Positions 24,975-33,773 of a stretch of DNA of 64,000 bases are shown here, one piece after another; the stretch's first letter is position 1, and each line of letters begins with the position of its first letter. The notes below the pieces were generated by a model. That model saw only the letters and a program-made list of their open reading frames with translations. It made no database searches and was not told the origin of the DNA. The position numbers were made by a program, and so were the translations under genes. Source of the DNA: an uncultured Collinsella sp. (GTDB lineage: Bacteria; Actinomycetota; Coriobacteriia; Coriobacteriales; Coriobacteriaceae); NCBI GenBank assembly GCA_902492755.1, contig CABUNB010000004.1, forward strand, positions 12,851 to 76,850, written 5' to 3'.

Positions 24975-26824
24975 GAAAGATCACTCTCCGTATAGGTTCT
25001 TTGGTATCCGAGCAAATATAGGCATATCCCAACGATTATAGAGGATAGGGTTCCCGCAACTGCCGCCTTGGCGGCGACCGCGGCTGCAAGGCTGGCAATT
25101 TCCATATGGTGTGCAAGACAGGATGCCGCTGCGCAGCCGATGCCGGTGACAGCGATGGCGGCGATTGCGGCAAGGCTTGAGCCCTGGTCAGCACGCTTGG
25201 CATGGGCATTGAGCAGCGCAGATGACGCCGCGGCAGTTGTCGCGACCAGCACAAAGGCAGCCCAAAGGAGCGGGTCTTCCAGCGCTGCGGCAACGTTACC
25301 GAGCCCCAGCACGCCTCCGGCTGAAAGCGCGACCGTGGCCAGACGGGCAAAAAGCACGCCCATGCCCGTTGCCGCGGCGGCGCTTGCCGGGCCGAGCCAA
25401 AATGACGCGACGCCGGCGGCGACCCCAGCTGCCAGGAAGGTATTGCCAGTCAGACAGCCGAGCGCGAGTGCACAGGTGAGCGCGGCGCTCGCGGCAGCCT
25501 CGGTGCGACCCCAGGCGATCCACCAACCGGACATGGCAGCGGCAAAGATCACCGCGACGGGCAACATCGACAGGATGCCCTGCGCCTGCATGGTGGCGTT
25601 TGCCATGAGCACCAAAAAGCCCACGGCCGAGATGGCCGAGCCAATCTGCGGTGCCAAGCCGGCTGCCGCGCCAATAGCGATAGCCGCGACGACCAACCCG
25701 GGAAGCGCCGCGACCCCGGCCGTTTGCATCAGCAAAAAGCTAAAGGTGCCGCACGTTAGCGCCGAGATAGCGCGCATGGTGTAGTCGCGCGCATGGCTCC
25801 AGCGCGTGCCCGCCCAGCCGAGTGCGGGGTCGACCTCGATGGCGTCGTCCTCGTAGTGCGACGGCTCGATATCGTTGAGCTCCTGCTCGTCATCCGAAAG
25901 CTCGCTAACCATTTGCTCCAGACTGCGACGGCCCTCACGCACGCTGCCCAGACCGGCAAGGAGTTGGTCGCAAAATGCCTCGATGCTGTTGGGGCGGTCC
26001 TGCGGCATGGGGGAGAGCGCGCTCATGAGCGCGGCCTCGGCTCCCGGGGGAAAGTGTGGTATCAGCTCGCTGGGATAGGTGGCGCCGCCGATGATGCGGT
26101 CGAGCGAGTCGGCGGGCGTGGCCGCTATAAAGGGAGCGCTGCCGCACAAGCCCTCATAGATAACGCAGGCAAGGGCAAAGACATCGGCGCGTTCGTCGAC
26201 CGTGCCGGTCTCGATATCGAGCTGCTCGGGCGGCATGTAGCCGATGGTGCCGCCGCGCGAGCCGCCAAAGCCACCGGCGGACGACAGTCGCGCCATGCCA
26301 AAGTCGGTGAGCTTTACATTGCCCGAGCGGTCGATGAGCACGTTGGCGGGCTTAATGTCCAGGTGGAGTACGCCATTGCTATGGGCGAAGGCGAGCGCCT
26401 GACCCAGGGCATCGGCAATGGCCGCGGCCTCGTCAAAGGTGAGCGAGTGGCCGTCCACGCGATGCAAAAACTCGGCCAACGACATACCGTCGACATACTC
26501 CATGACCAAGTAGGCATAGGCGGTGTCGTGCGTAAAGTCGATGACCTGCACGATATTGGGATGTTGAAGCATGGCGGCAGTGTGCGCCTCGCGCAGGACA
26601 TCCATGATGTCGCTGGCGGGCATGCCGGCGCCGTTGATAAGGGGGATGCGCTTAATGGCGACGCGGCGGCGCAGGTGCGTGTCGCGGCAGATCTCGATGG
26701 AGCCAAAACCGCCGGTCGCAAGTGTCTCGAGCGGCTGGTACCGCTTGAGCAGCTCGCGAGAGCTGGTGCCCTCCAAAGGAACGTCCGGCGAGAACCGGGC
26801 GGTATGTTGCGAGAAAAGCGGCAT
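24971..26824 (-). CDS. Ser/Thr protein kinase with polytopic membrane C-terminus
   Basis: 617 aa. The kinase domain (about 25-285) has GGFGSIEI, VAIKRI, HLDIKPANV and DFGMARL; the HRD Arg is Leu here, a conservative change seen in some active kinases. An acidic stretch with NDIEPSHYEDD precedes about ten Ala-rich membrane segments (350-610) instead of PASTA repeats. It heads the pkn operon, in the place of a PknA partner, but the membrane tail is unlike PknA. ATG at 26824 with GAGGG 6 nt upstream, rather than a TTG at 26830. Confidence 0.88.
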   Translation of the reverse strand: MPLFSQHTARFSPDVPLEGTSSRELLKRYQPLETLATGGFGSIEICRDTHLRRRVAIKRIPLINGAGMPASDIMDVLREAHTAAMLQHPNIVQVIDFTHDTAYAYLVMEYVDGMSLAEFLHRVDGHSLTFDEAAAIADALGQALAFAHSNGVLHLDIKPANVLIDRSGNVKLTDFGMARLSSAGGFGGSRGGTIGYMPPEQLDIETGTVDERADVFALACVIYEGLCGSAPFIAATPADSLDRIIGGATYPSELIPHFPPGAEAALMSALSPMPQDRPNSIEAFCDQLLAGLGSVREGRRSLEQMVSELSDDEQELNDIEPSHYEDDAIEVDPALGWAGTRWSHARDYTMRAISALTCGTFSFLLMQTAGVAALPGLVVAAIAIGAAAGLAPQIGSAISAVGFLVLMANATMQAQGILSMLPVAVIFAAAMSGWWIAWGRTEAAASAALTCALALGCLTGNTFLAAGVAAGVASFWLGPASAAAATGMGVLFARLATVALSAGGVLGLGNVAAALEDPLLWAAFVLVATTAAASSALLNAHAKRADQGSSLAAIAAIAVTGIGCAAASCLAHHMEIASLAAAVAAKAAVAGTLSSIIVGICLYLLGYQRTYTESDLS

Positions 26825-26968
26825 GGCCAACCCTCGTGCGTTTAAAGTTCGTTTGCGAGTGGCGGGCGCGGAGCCGAGCCGTTCGCGGTGGCATAGATGC
26901 TGCTAGTGTAGCACGCTCGGGTGCATGGGGAGGATAGCGGGATGCGAGGTTGCCTGTCTGGCTTGGAC

Positions 26969-27691
26969 TTAGCGCTTCTTCTTGTTCTTCTTCTGCTTGC
27001 GCTGCTTGCCTTTGGTCTCCTGGGGCTTGTCGCCCTGCTTGGCCTCGGCGGCGGCCTTCTCGGCCTTCATCTTCTTGCGTTTGGTCTCGATGCGGAGTTT
27101 TTTGTTGATGCGCGCCTTGAGGAAGGAGCCAAACTGCTCGGCATCGCCGCGGATGAAGGTGTCCTTGGGGATCGTCACGCCCTGGTCGGCGAACATGGCC
27201 ACAAAGATGCGCTCGCCGTCGAGCACGTGGTCGAGCTTCTCAAACGGGAAGAACTGCGACTTGCCGCTCTTGCCCCATACCATCAGACCGTTCTCGTTGG
27301 CGGCGACGCGGCGGTAGCGGCCGCCCATGGACTTGTCGGCCTCGACGGCATCGATAAAGTCGCGGGCAAGCGTGTGGTGGAGGTTCTTGCTCCACCAGGC
27401 CAAAAAGGCGCCGAACACGATCAGCACGACGCCGAACTTGATCCAGCTGCCGCCGGCCACCAGCATGCCGATGCCGATGAGCGCGGCAATCGCGGCGGCG
27501 ACGTACAGGGAGCCACGGCGCCTGGGCGAGGCGACCAGGCGCGCAAAGTCGGTGACGAGGTCGTTTTCGTACTGATACTCGTTGAGGTACAGAATGCCGT
27601 CATCGGCCGCGGCCTGCGCCTCGAGCGCGACCTCGACCTCGACCTGGTCGGCTGCTTCGGAGGGAACGAGGTTGCTCTCTGCGTCTGCCAT
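26969..27691 (-). CDS. YcxB-like membrane protein
   Basis: 240 aa. An acidic N-terminus leads to two membrane helices (about 62-98), then a YcxB-type soluble domain (about 125-200) and a very basic Lys/Arg/Glu tail ending KKNKKKR. The function of the family is unknown. It is 144 bp upstream of the kinase operon on the same strand and divergent from dnaX. Confidence 0.75.
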   Translation of the reverse strand: MADAESNLVPSEAADQVEVEVALEAQAAADDGILYLNEYQYENDLVTDFARLVASPRRRGSLYVAAAIAALIGIGMLVAGGSWIKFGVVLIVFGAFLAWWSKNLHHTLARDFIDAVEADKSMGGRYRRVAANENGLMVWGKSGKSQFFPFEKLDHVLDGERIFVAMFADQGVTIPKDTFIRGDAEQFGSFLKARINKKLRIETKRKKMKAEKAAAEAKQGDKPQETKGKQRKQKKNKKKR

Positions 27692-27806
27692 GCTCTTTGG
27701 ACTCCTATCGCGGCGGGCTCGCCGTACGGGTTATTATGAATGCAGTATGCCGTGCGACCGCATGGCCGTCGCGGCAACAAGACTCAGTATACCCGGGGGA
27801 GCACCC

Positions 27807-30269
27807 ATGGAATCGTTGTACCGAAAGTATCGCCCGCTCACCTTCGACTCCGTGGTGGGCCAGCAGCATATCGTCTCGACGCTCGAGCACGCCATCACCG
27901 AGGGGCGCCTGTCCCACGCCTACCTGTTCTGCGGACCGCGCGGCACGGGCAAGACCACCATGGCGCGCATTCTGGCCAAGGCGCTGCTGTGCCGCAATGC
28001 CGAGACGGCGCGCGCCGAGGGTGCGAGCGGCTGCATGCCCGACGGCACCTGCGAGGAGTGCGAGCTCATTGCCGAGGGCAACCACCCCGATGTCTACGAG
28101 CTCGATGCCGCAAGCCGCACGGGCGTGGACAACGTGCGCGAGGAAATCATCAACTCCGTCAACTTTGCCCCGGTGCGCGGCAAGTACAAGATCTATATCA
28201 TCGACGAGGTTCACATGCTCACGACGGCGGCGTTCAACGCGCTGCTCAAGACGCTCGAGGAGCCGCCGGCACACGTGATCTTTGTGCTGTGCACCACCGA
28301 CCCGCAAAAGATTCTGGAGACCATCCTCTCGCGCTGCCAGCGTTTCGATTTCCATCGCATCGGCAACGAGGATATTGAGCATCGCCTGGCATACGTGTGC
28401 GAGCAGGAGGGCTTCGATTACGACGACGAGGCGCTGGCTATCGTGGCGCGCCATGCCAAGGGTGGCATGCGCGACGCATTGTCCACGCTGGAGCAGCTGA
28501 GCGTCTTTGGTAACGGTTCTGTGCATGCGGACGACGCCCGCTCGCTTTTAGGCGAGGTTTCGGACCAGATTCTGGGCGAGTTTTCCCGCGCCATTGCCGA
28601 TCGCGATGTTGCCGAGCTCTATGGACTGATCCGTGCGCAGGTCGAGGAAGGAAACGACCTGCTGGAGCTGACGCGCGACCTGGTGGCGCATGTGCGTGAC
28701 GTGTACGTTGCCTGCGTTGCCGGTGCCCGTGCCGAGCTGTTTGAGGGTGGCTCCGAGCAGGCCGAGGCGCGTGCTGCCGAGGCCGCTGCCTTTGGCGAGC
28801 ATCCTGCCGACCGCCTGGCCCGTGTGCTGACAGTGCTCGACGATGCCGCACTGGAGATGAGGGGCGCGAGCGACGTGCGCCTGGTGCTCGAGATTGCCTG
28901 CACGCGTCTGGCACGTCCCGAGGCCGATTTAACGATTGAGGCATTGGCCGAGCGCGTGGCACGCCTGGAGGCCATGGTTGCCAATGCCGCGGTGCCGGCG
29001 AGCGTGGCTGCTACTCAGGCCGCCGCGCCTGCAGCATCCGTACCCGCTGCCGCCCAGCAGCCGACGCTTATCTCGGGTGCCCGAGCTGCCGCTCCGGCGG
29101 CATCTGCTACCCCCGCTGATACGTCCACGCGCCAGGGCGGTATGCCTTGGGACCGTGGTGCTGCCGCTCCGGCGGCTCAGCCGGCGTCTCGTGCTGCGTC
29201 CGCACCGGCGTCCAAGCCTGCGGCGTCCGCGCCCCAGCCCGCCGCTGCCCCGGCTCCCGCACCTGCCGCCGTGCCGGCACCTAAGCCCCAGCCCAACACT
29301 GCCGCTCAGGTTGCTGCCGCCGGTGCTGCCGAGACGCCCGCGGTCGAGGATGCCGGCGAGCTCCAGCGCAAATGGGCCGAGGTTGTCGAGCGCGTCAAGG
29401 CGCGTCAGGCTTCCTACGCAGGGCTTTTGCTCAACGCCCGCGCCACGGCCGACGACGGCTCCAAGCTCACGGTCTCGTTCCCTGCGGGCTCGACCTTTGC
29501 CATCAAGATGCTCGGTCGCGCCGATACACAGTCGGTGGTTCTGCCGACGGTCTGCGCAGTCTTCGGTCGTCGTACCGTCGACTATGTCCTGGATGGGGGT
29601 GGCACGCCGGCTCCTCAACATGAGGAGCATTCTCCATCTGCACGGGCTGCGGCATCTGCGGACCCGCAACCCGTGTCCTCGGCGGCCCCTGCATTCTCGA
29701 GCGCCAGCGCGTCGCAGCAGCAAACGGCACCGGTAGCGGCATCGACCCCGTCGGCGCCTAAGCCCGCGGCGCCCAAACCGGCTGCTCCGACGCCCGCGCC
29801 CAAGCCCGCCTCGCCCGCGCCCAAGTCGTCTGACCTGGGCAAAGCCCCCTGGCTACGCTCCGACAACCCCGCCGGCGCTCCTGCCACGGGTAAGCTTCCG
29901 ACTGAGCCCGCACCCCGTGCGCCCGAGCGCTCTGCCGCTCCCAAATCTCAGCCTGCCGCGTCGTCTGCGCCATGGGAATCCGAGCAGGTTCCCTACGACG
30001 ATGCCATGGTCGGCGGTTTTGCTGCCGATGCTGGTGGGGACGATCTGCCTCCGTTCGACGTGCCGGGTGCGGCGTCCGCGCCCAAGTCCGCTGCAACTGC
30101 CCCCAAAGAGGAGGACGCTCCTGCAGCTCCCTGGGAGTCCAACCCCGGTGCGGGCAGCCCCTTCGGCCATCAGGGTGCAGCCCCGAGCATCCCGCAGACC
30201 GAGGACGAGGCCAAAGCCCTCATCCGCAGCGTCTTCGGCCAGTCCACCATCTTCAAGCCGGTGGAGTAG
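27807..30269 (+). CDS. dnaX: DNA polymerase III gamma/tau subunit
   Basis: 820 aa clamp-loader ATPase. The N-terminus MESLYRKYRPLTFDSVVGQQ is canonical. It has Walker A GPRGTGKTT, a four-Cys zinc module, DEVHML and the SRC sensor motif within the first 230 residues. A long Ala/Pro-rich tail of about 400 residues contains one conserved block (about residues 510-600). I chose the ATG at 27807 on homology; frames extending upstream are not conserved. No obvious frameshift slip site was noticed for a separate gamma form. Confidence 0.95.
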   Translation: MESLYRKYRPLTFDSVVGQQHIVSTLEHAITEGRLSHAYLFCGPRGTGKTTMARILAKALLCRNAETARAEGASGCMPDGTCEECELIAEGNHPDVYELDAASRTGVDNVREEIINSVNFAPVRGKYKIYIIDEVHMLTTAAFNALLKTLEEPPAHVIFVLCTTDPQKILETILSRCQRFDFHRIGNEDIEHRLAYVCEQEGFDYDDEALAIVARHAKGGMRDALSTLEQLSVFGNGSVHADDARSLLGEVSDQILGEFSRAIADRDVAELYGLIRAQVEEGNDLLELTRDLVAHVRDVYVACVAGARAELFEGGSEQAEARAAEAAAFGEHPADRLARVLTVLDDAALEMRGASDVRLVLEIACTRLARPEADLTIEALAERVARLEAMVANAAVPASVAATQAAAPAASVPAAAQQPTLISGARAAAPAASATPADTSTRQGGMPWDRGAAAPAAQPASRAASAPASKPAASAPQPAAAPAPAPAAVPAPKPQPNTAAQVAAAGAAETPAVEDAGELQRKWAEVVERVKARQASYAGLLLNARATADDGSKLTVSFPAGSTFAIKMLGRADTQSVVLPTVCAVFGRRTVDYVLDGGGTPAPQHEEHSPSARAAASADPQPVSSAAPAFSSASASQQQTAPVAASTPSAPKPAAPKPAAPTPAPKPASPAPKSSDLGKAPWLRSDNPAGAPATGKLPTEPAPRAPERSAAPKSQPAASSAPWESEQVPYDDAMVGGFAADAGGDDLPPFDVPGAASAPKSAATAPKEEDAPAAPWESNPGAGSPFGHQGAAPSIPQTEDEAKALIRSVFGQSTIFKPVE

Positions 30270-30323
30270 CTGTACGGGCGGGTATACTGCTCAAGAAGAG
30301 GACCCTTTGAACGGAGCGAGCTT

Positions 30324-30584
30324 ATGATGTGGGAATATGTCCGCCTTGAGGACGATACGCAGGTTTCGTATTCCGAAGTCCGGGAGGACAACACGGTGAA
30401 GGTTGTTGTGGAGCGCCCGCGCGATTGGGGTTTTGACACGGCGGAGTGTATCTTGCCGGCATTCAATTGGGTGTCACACGAGGGCTTTAGCGAAGCGGAC
30501 CTCAAAGAACTCGATGATTTCGTGCGTAACAATGCCCCGCTCATCCTGCGTTTTGCCTACGAAGGCGGACGAGTCTATGCCTAG
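30324..30584 (+). CDS. Small protein paired with a DUF4160 gene
   Basis: 86 aa, acidic, soluble, mixed alpha-beta. I do not recognise the family. It overlaps the next gene by 8 bp, so they are translationally coupled. A -10-like TATACT lies at 30282-30287. DUF4160 genes usually sit beside a small DUF2442 partner; this protein occupies that place but is not an evident DUF2442. Confidence 0.65.
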   Translation: MMWEYVRLEDDTQVSYSEVREDNTVKVVVERPRDWGFDTAECILPAFNWVSHEGFSEADLKELDDFVRNNAPLILRFAYEGGRVYA

Positions 30585-30849
30585 TTTGTTTCGACTCGGG
30601 CCGTACATCATCTTCTTCTGGACGGGGGAGAACGGCGAACCTGTCCATGTTCACGTTGCGGTCAAGCGCCCCGCTGCCGAGGCAACCAAGATATGGCTTA
30701 CCCGCTCCGGCGGATGCAAGCTGGCCCATAACAAGGGCGATATTCCTGCTCGGGATTTACGTGATATCATGCAGTTTGTTTCATCTAACCATGCACTGAT
30801 TTGCAAACGCTGGAAAGAAACAACCGGTGGGCTGTCGTTTTACTGTTAA
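30577..30849 (+). CDS. DUF4160 domain protein
   Basis: 90 aa. It has the DUF4160 pattern: MPSLFRLGPYIIFFW, then GEPVHVHV, a short strand with IWL and a C-terminal helix with ARDLRDI. The start ATG lies within the end of the upstream gene. DUF4160 pairs have been suggested to act like toxin-antitoxin modules, but this is not established. Confidence 0.78.
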   Translation: MPSLFRLGPYIIFFWTGENGEPVHVHVAVKRPAAEATKIWLTRSGGCKLAHNKGDIPARDLRDIMQFVSSNHALICKRWKETTGGLSFYC

Positions 30850-30874
30850 GAGTCGCTTGCCGGACTTATGGCCT

Positions 30875-31351
30875 CTAGCTCATCTGGGACTCTTTGTCCG
30901 GGCGCATCTGTATTTCGGACATGTGCAACGTGGTGCCGCGTATATCGCATTCGAGCAGACAGGTACGTGACGGTCGGCCTAGGATGCTGAGGTCGATGCG
31001 ATACGTCGCATGGCTGTCCGTGTACTCGACTTGTTCGGCGTTGACGGTTGCTCCGATTGCCAAATAAACGCCTGGCTCGGCATCGACAATCTTGGCGTCC
31101 TCTATCTTGACCTTGAACTCCTGGTAGAGGGACGGGCTGTTGTAGTAAATGGTTCGGGTTCCGTCGGTGCACTCATCGGTCGCTTCCCATTTGACGGCGG
31201 GCTGGTCCGAGCTGGCTACTAACAGTTCTGCTCCAAAGGCTATAGCGTGGGCGACGACAACCAGCAATGCCCAGCCGGCAAAGAGATAGATAACCAAATA
31301 TAGAGCGGGGTGTTTTGAGCGGATGTTTTGGAGCACGTCGGGGGCATTCAT
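30875..31351 (-). CDS. Hypothetical single-pass membrane protein
   Basis: 158 aa with one N-terminal membrane helix (about 17-40) and an extracytoplasmic beta-rich domain with four Cys. GGAGG precedes the ATG at 31351. It is convergent with the DUF4160 pair. I do not recognise a family. Confidence 0.65.
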   Translation of the reverse strand: MNAPDVLQNIRSKHPALYLVIYLFAGWALLVVVAHAIAFGAELLVASSDQPAVKWEATDECTDGTRTIYYNSPSLYQEFKVKIEDAKIVDAEPGVYLAIGATVNAEQVEYTDSHATYRIDLSILGRPSRTCLLECDIRGTTLHMSEIQMRPDKESQMS

Positions 31352-31691
31352 GGGGCACCTCCAAATTGCTATCTATGGCAATCAAATTATACCACGCCGT
31401 CATGAGCGCCGCCTCGAGTAGTGGCTCGGCATTTAGCCATTTAGTGGTACGCATTAAATGCCGGATTCCGGCTCTACAAGATTTAGCTTTCAATATTATG
31501 CAGATGCGAATTATTCAACTTTGCATAATCTTTGGGCGCGGCTTGCACTCCAGGACATGTATATCGACTGAGGGAACACGTCCGCCCCGCTTGCTTGCCC
31601 CGCGCCGTGGTACGATTTTTGAGTTTGAAAGTCCCGCCGTGCTCCGGCTGCCCTTGCAGCTCGGCGTGCGGCCGCACGTAAAGGAGCCATC
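31352..31691. other. Intergenic region upstream of ybaB
   Basis: 340 bp without a gene. It holds a -10-like TACGAT at 31612-31617 and an imperfect GC-rich hairpin (31641-31675) in the ybaB leader. I looked for a signal recognition particle RNA, which is often near dnaX-recR, and did not find its conserved loop. Confidence 0.4.
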
Positions 31692-32012
31692 ATGGCCGGT
31701 ATGAACATGCAGCAGATGATGAAGCAGGCTCGCAAGATGCAGGAGCAGCTTGCCGCCGCGCAGGAGAATCTCAAGTCCCAGACCGTCGACGCCTCTGCCG
31801 GCGGCGGCATGGTCAAGGTGACCGTTAACGGCGAGATGGAGCTCGTCAACCTCACCATCGATCCCGATGCCCTCGATCCCGAGGACGTCGATATGCTGCA
31901 GGACATGATCATGGCTGCCGTCAACGAGGCCGTTCGCGGCGTCAACGAGCTCGCCAACAAGCAGATGGGCGCCATCACCGGCGGCCTCAACATCCCGGGC
32001 ATGCCGTTCTAA
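31692..32012 (+). CDS. ybaB: YbaB/EbfC nucleoid-associated protein
   Basis: This 106-aa DNA-binding protein has the family core [18 protein letters not shown] and the Met/Gln-rich N-terminal helix [23 protein letters not shown] lies 5 nt before the ATG. The dnaX-ybaB-recR order is widely conserved and ties it to DNA repair or replication. Confidence 0.95.
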   Translation: MAGMNMQQMMKQARKMQEQLAAAQENLKSQTVDASAGGGMVKVTVNGEMELVNLTIDPDALDPEDVDMLQDMIMAAVNEAVRGVNELANKQMGAITGGLNIPGMPF

Positions 32013-32025
32013 GACGCGCATATAT

Positions 32026-32622
32026 ATGAGTGCCAACCATAGCCTGCAAAAATTGCTCGATGAGCTGGGTCGCCTGCCGGGCATTGGCCCCAAGTCGGCT
32101 CAGCGCATCGCCTATTACCTGTTGGAGGCTGACGCCGAGGAGGCGCGCCGCCTGGCCGAGGCCATCCTGGAGGTTAAGCAGGAGGTTCACTTTTGCAGCC
32201 GCTGCTTTAACTACGCCACGGCCGACGAGTGCTCCATCTGCCAGGATTCGATGCGCGATACCACTCGCATTTGCGTGGTGGGCGAGCCGCGCGACGTCCA
32301 GGCAATCGAGCGCACGGGCAGCTATCACGGTCTCTACCACGTATTGGGCGGCGTGATCAGTCCCATGGACAAGATTGGCCCCGAGCAGCTGCACATTCGC
32401 GAGCTGCTGGCACGCTTGGGCCACGAGGACATCCACGAGGTCATCATCGCCACCAACCCCAATATTGAGGGCGAGACCACGGCGAGCTACCTGGCTCGCA
32501 CTATCAAGCCGCTGGGCGTTGAGGTGTCGCGTCTGGCGAGCGGCCTGCCCGTGGGCGGCGACCTGGAGTATGCCGACGAGCTTACGCTTGGGCGCGCCAT
32601 CGAGGCCCGTCGCACGATTTAG
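32026..32622 (+). CDS. recR: Recombination mediator RecR
   Basis: 198 aa. It has a helix-hairpin-helix ([14 protein letters not shown]), a four-Cys zinc finger ([16 protein letters not shown]), a Toprim domain with VVGEPRDV and [12 protein letters not shown], and a C-terminal [15 protein letters not shown] motif. RecR loads RecA at gaps with RecF/RecO. It follows ybaB by 13 bp. Confidence 0.96.
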   Translation: MSANHSLQKLLDELGRLPGIGPKSAQRIAYYLLEADAEEARRLAEAILEVKQEVHFCSRCFNYATADECSICQDSMRDTTRICVVGEPRDVQAIERTGSYHGLYHVLGGVISPMDKIGPEQLHIRELLARLGHEDIHEVIIATNPNIEGETTASYLARTIKPLGVEVSRLASGLPVGGDLEYADELTLGRAIEARRTI

Positions 32623-32659
32623 GTGGCGAGCCTGCTCCTGCCGTATGTTTTCCTCGCGA

Positions 32660-32689
32660 CGCACGGGGTAGTCATAATTTCCCCGTGCG
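32660..32689 (+). terminator. Hairpin after recR
   Basis: A perfect 9-bp stem (32660-32668 with 32681-32689) and 12-nt loop, 38 bp after the recR stop. The downstream T content is weak, so termination is probable rather than certain. Confidence 0.55.
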
Positions 32690-32799
32690 ACTGTAAGTTT
32701 GTTGTGCAACAAAGATGCTTTGTATCCGCTTATCGCATGGATGCTTCCACTCGCATCCTTAATTTGCCCATTCGTTGCGCAACCTTTTGGGTTCGCTGA

Positions 32800-32852
32800 T
32801 ACACTCAAATATGGATTCGAATGAATGCGCCGCTCCCGAGCGGCGTGTTTTT
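32800..32852 (+). promoter_or_regulatory. Extended -10 promoter followed by a 5' leader terminator hairpin
   Basis: TGATACACT (32797-32805) is an extended -10. About 20 bp further is a 7-bp stem with a 4-nt loop (32828-32845) and GTTTTTG, then the ribosome site GGAGGAG. A transcript would start with a terminator-like hairpin directly before the coding region. Confidence 0.5.
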
Positions 32853-32867
32853 GTTGGAGGAGAACGC

Positions 32868-33773
32868 ATGCGGCCCGGTGGCACTCAGACAAAGCGCGGC
32901 GCCGCGGTGCGCATGCGACGCCGACTGGGCTTGGCGCCGCGGGCGTACGCACTGCTGTCTTGCTCGCTGGTGCTGGTCATAGCTGGCGTTTCTGCCTATG
33001 GCATGACCGTGCCGTCCATGATACAGGCACATGCCGCACGCGAACCGCGCGTAGGGCATGAGGTCAAAAGTGACCTGGGCACCACGACTGGATATGCTTG
33101 GGCAAGTGTGGTCGCGCATATTGTGTTTGGCACTGACGACGCGGACGGCGCCGAGGCCCCGGACAACGAAGTCACGCTTGCCAATGGCAAAACCATCGTG
33201 CTCACCAACACCAAGATCATCGATCGGTTGTCCAACAATAGCGTGGCGGCAACGGTGAATAAGGTCGAGCAGCAGAAGGAGCAGGACGCCCAGCAGTCCG
33301 GAAAGCCCGGTAGCTCGGATACTTCTGGCTCCGGCTCGGATTCGTCGAGTTCGGGCGGCGGCTCTGGGTCGGGTTCCTCTGCCGGAGGGTCTGGAAACGG
33401 CGGCTCGACGGGCGGCAACACTGACAACGATGCAAACTCCGGTGGCCTTTCCGCTGCTGAGGAAGAGAGCATTCACAGTTGGCTTGTGACCAAGTACAAC
33501 ATGCTCGACGGCTATGTTTCTCGTGCCAATGACGTGGTTTCGACCTATAACTCTACGGGAGATCCCAGGCCGTGCGACAGCCTGGTCGGGGAGATGTTTG
33601 TCATTCGAGCCGAGTTCGGTCGTCAGACATTCTCGCCCCGGTCAAAGTGGTATCAGCAGTATGCCAATCTGTGGGGCTGTTACACCAACCTATGTCAATG
33701 GGTCGGCCATTACGGCGATGATGACGTCGCGCTCGGTAACTTCAACAATAACGTGGCGGCGCTTGCCCTATGA
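32868..33773 (+). CDS. Anchored secreted protein of a kinase/FHA operon
   Basis: 301 aa. The basic N-terminus and one hydrophobic helix (about 28-50) act as signal anchor. An extracytoplasmic region follows, including a Gly/Ser repeat linker (about 150-200) and a C-terminal Cys-containing helical domain. The ATG at 32868 follows GGAGGAG. Its TGA overlaps the start of the next kinase gene. I do not recognise a family; the coupling suggests it is the extracellular partner or substrate of the kinase. Confidence 0.7.
   Translation: MRPGGTQTKRGAAVRMRRRLGLAPRAYALLSCSLVLVIAGVSAYGMTVPSMIQAHAAREPRVGHEVKSDLGTTTGYAWASVVAHIVFGTDDADGAEAPDNEVTLANGKTIVLTNTKIIDRLSNNSVAATVNKVEQQKEQDAQQSGKPGSSDTSGSGSDSSSSGGGSGSGSSAGGSGNGGSTGGNTDNDANSGGLSAAEEESIHSWLVTKYNMLDGYVSRANDVVSTYNSTGDPRPCDSLVGEMFVIRAEFGRQTFSPRSKWYQQYANLWGCYTNLCQWVGHYGDDDVALGNFNNNVAALAL

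Noticed and set aside
31352..31691. Signal recognition particle RNA near ybaB-recR
   Set aside because: The conserved GGUCAGGUCCGGAAGGAAGC-like loop was not found on either strand.
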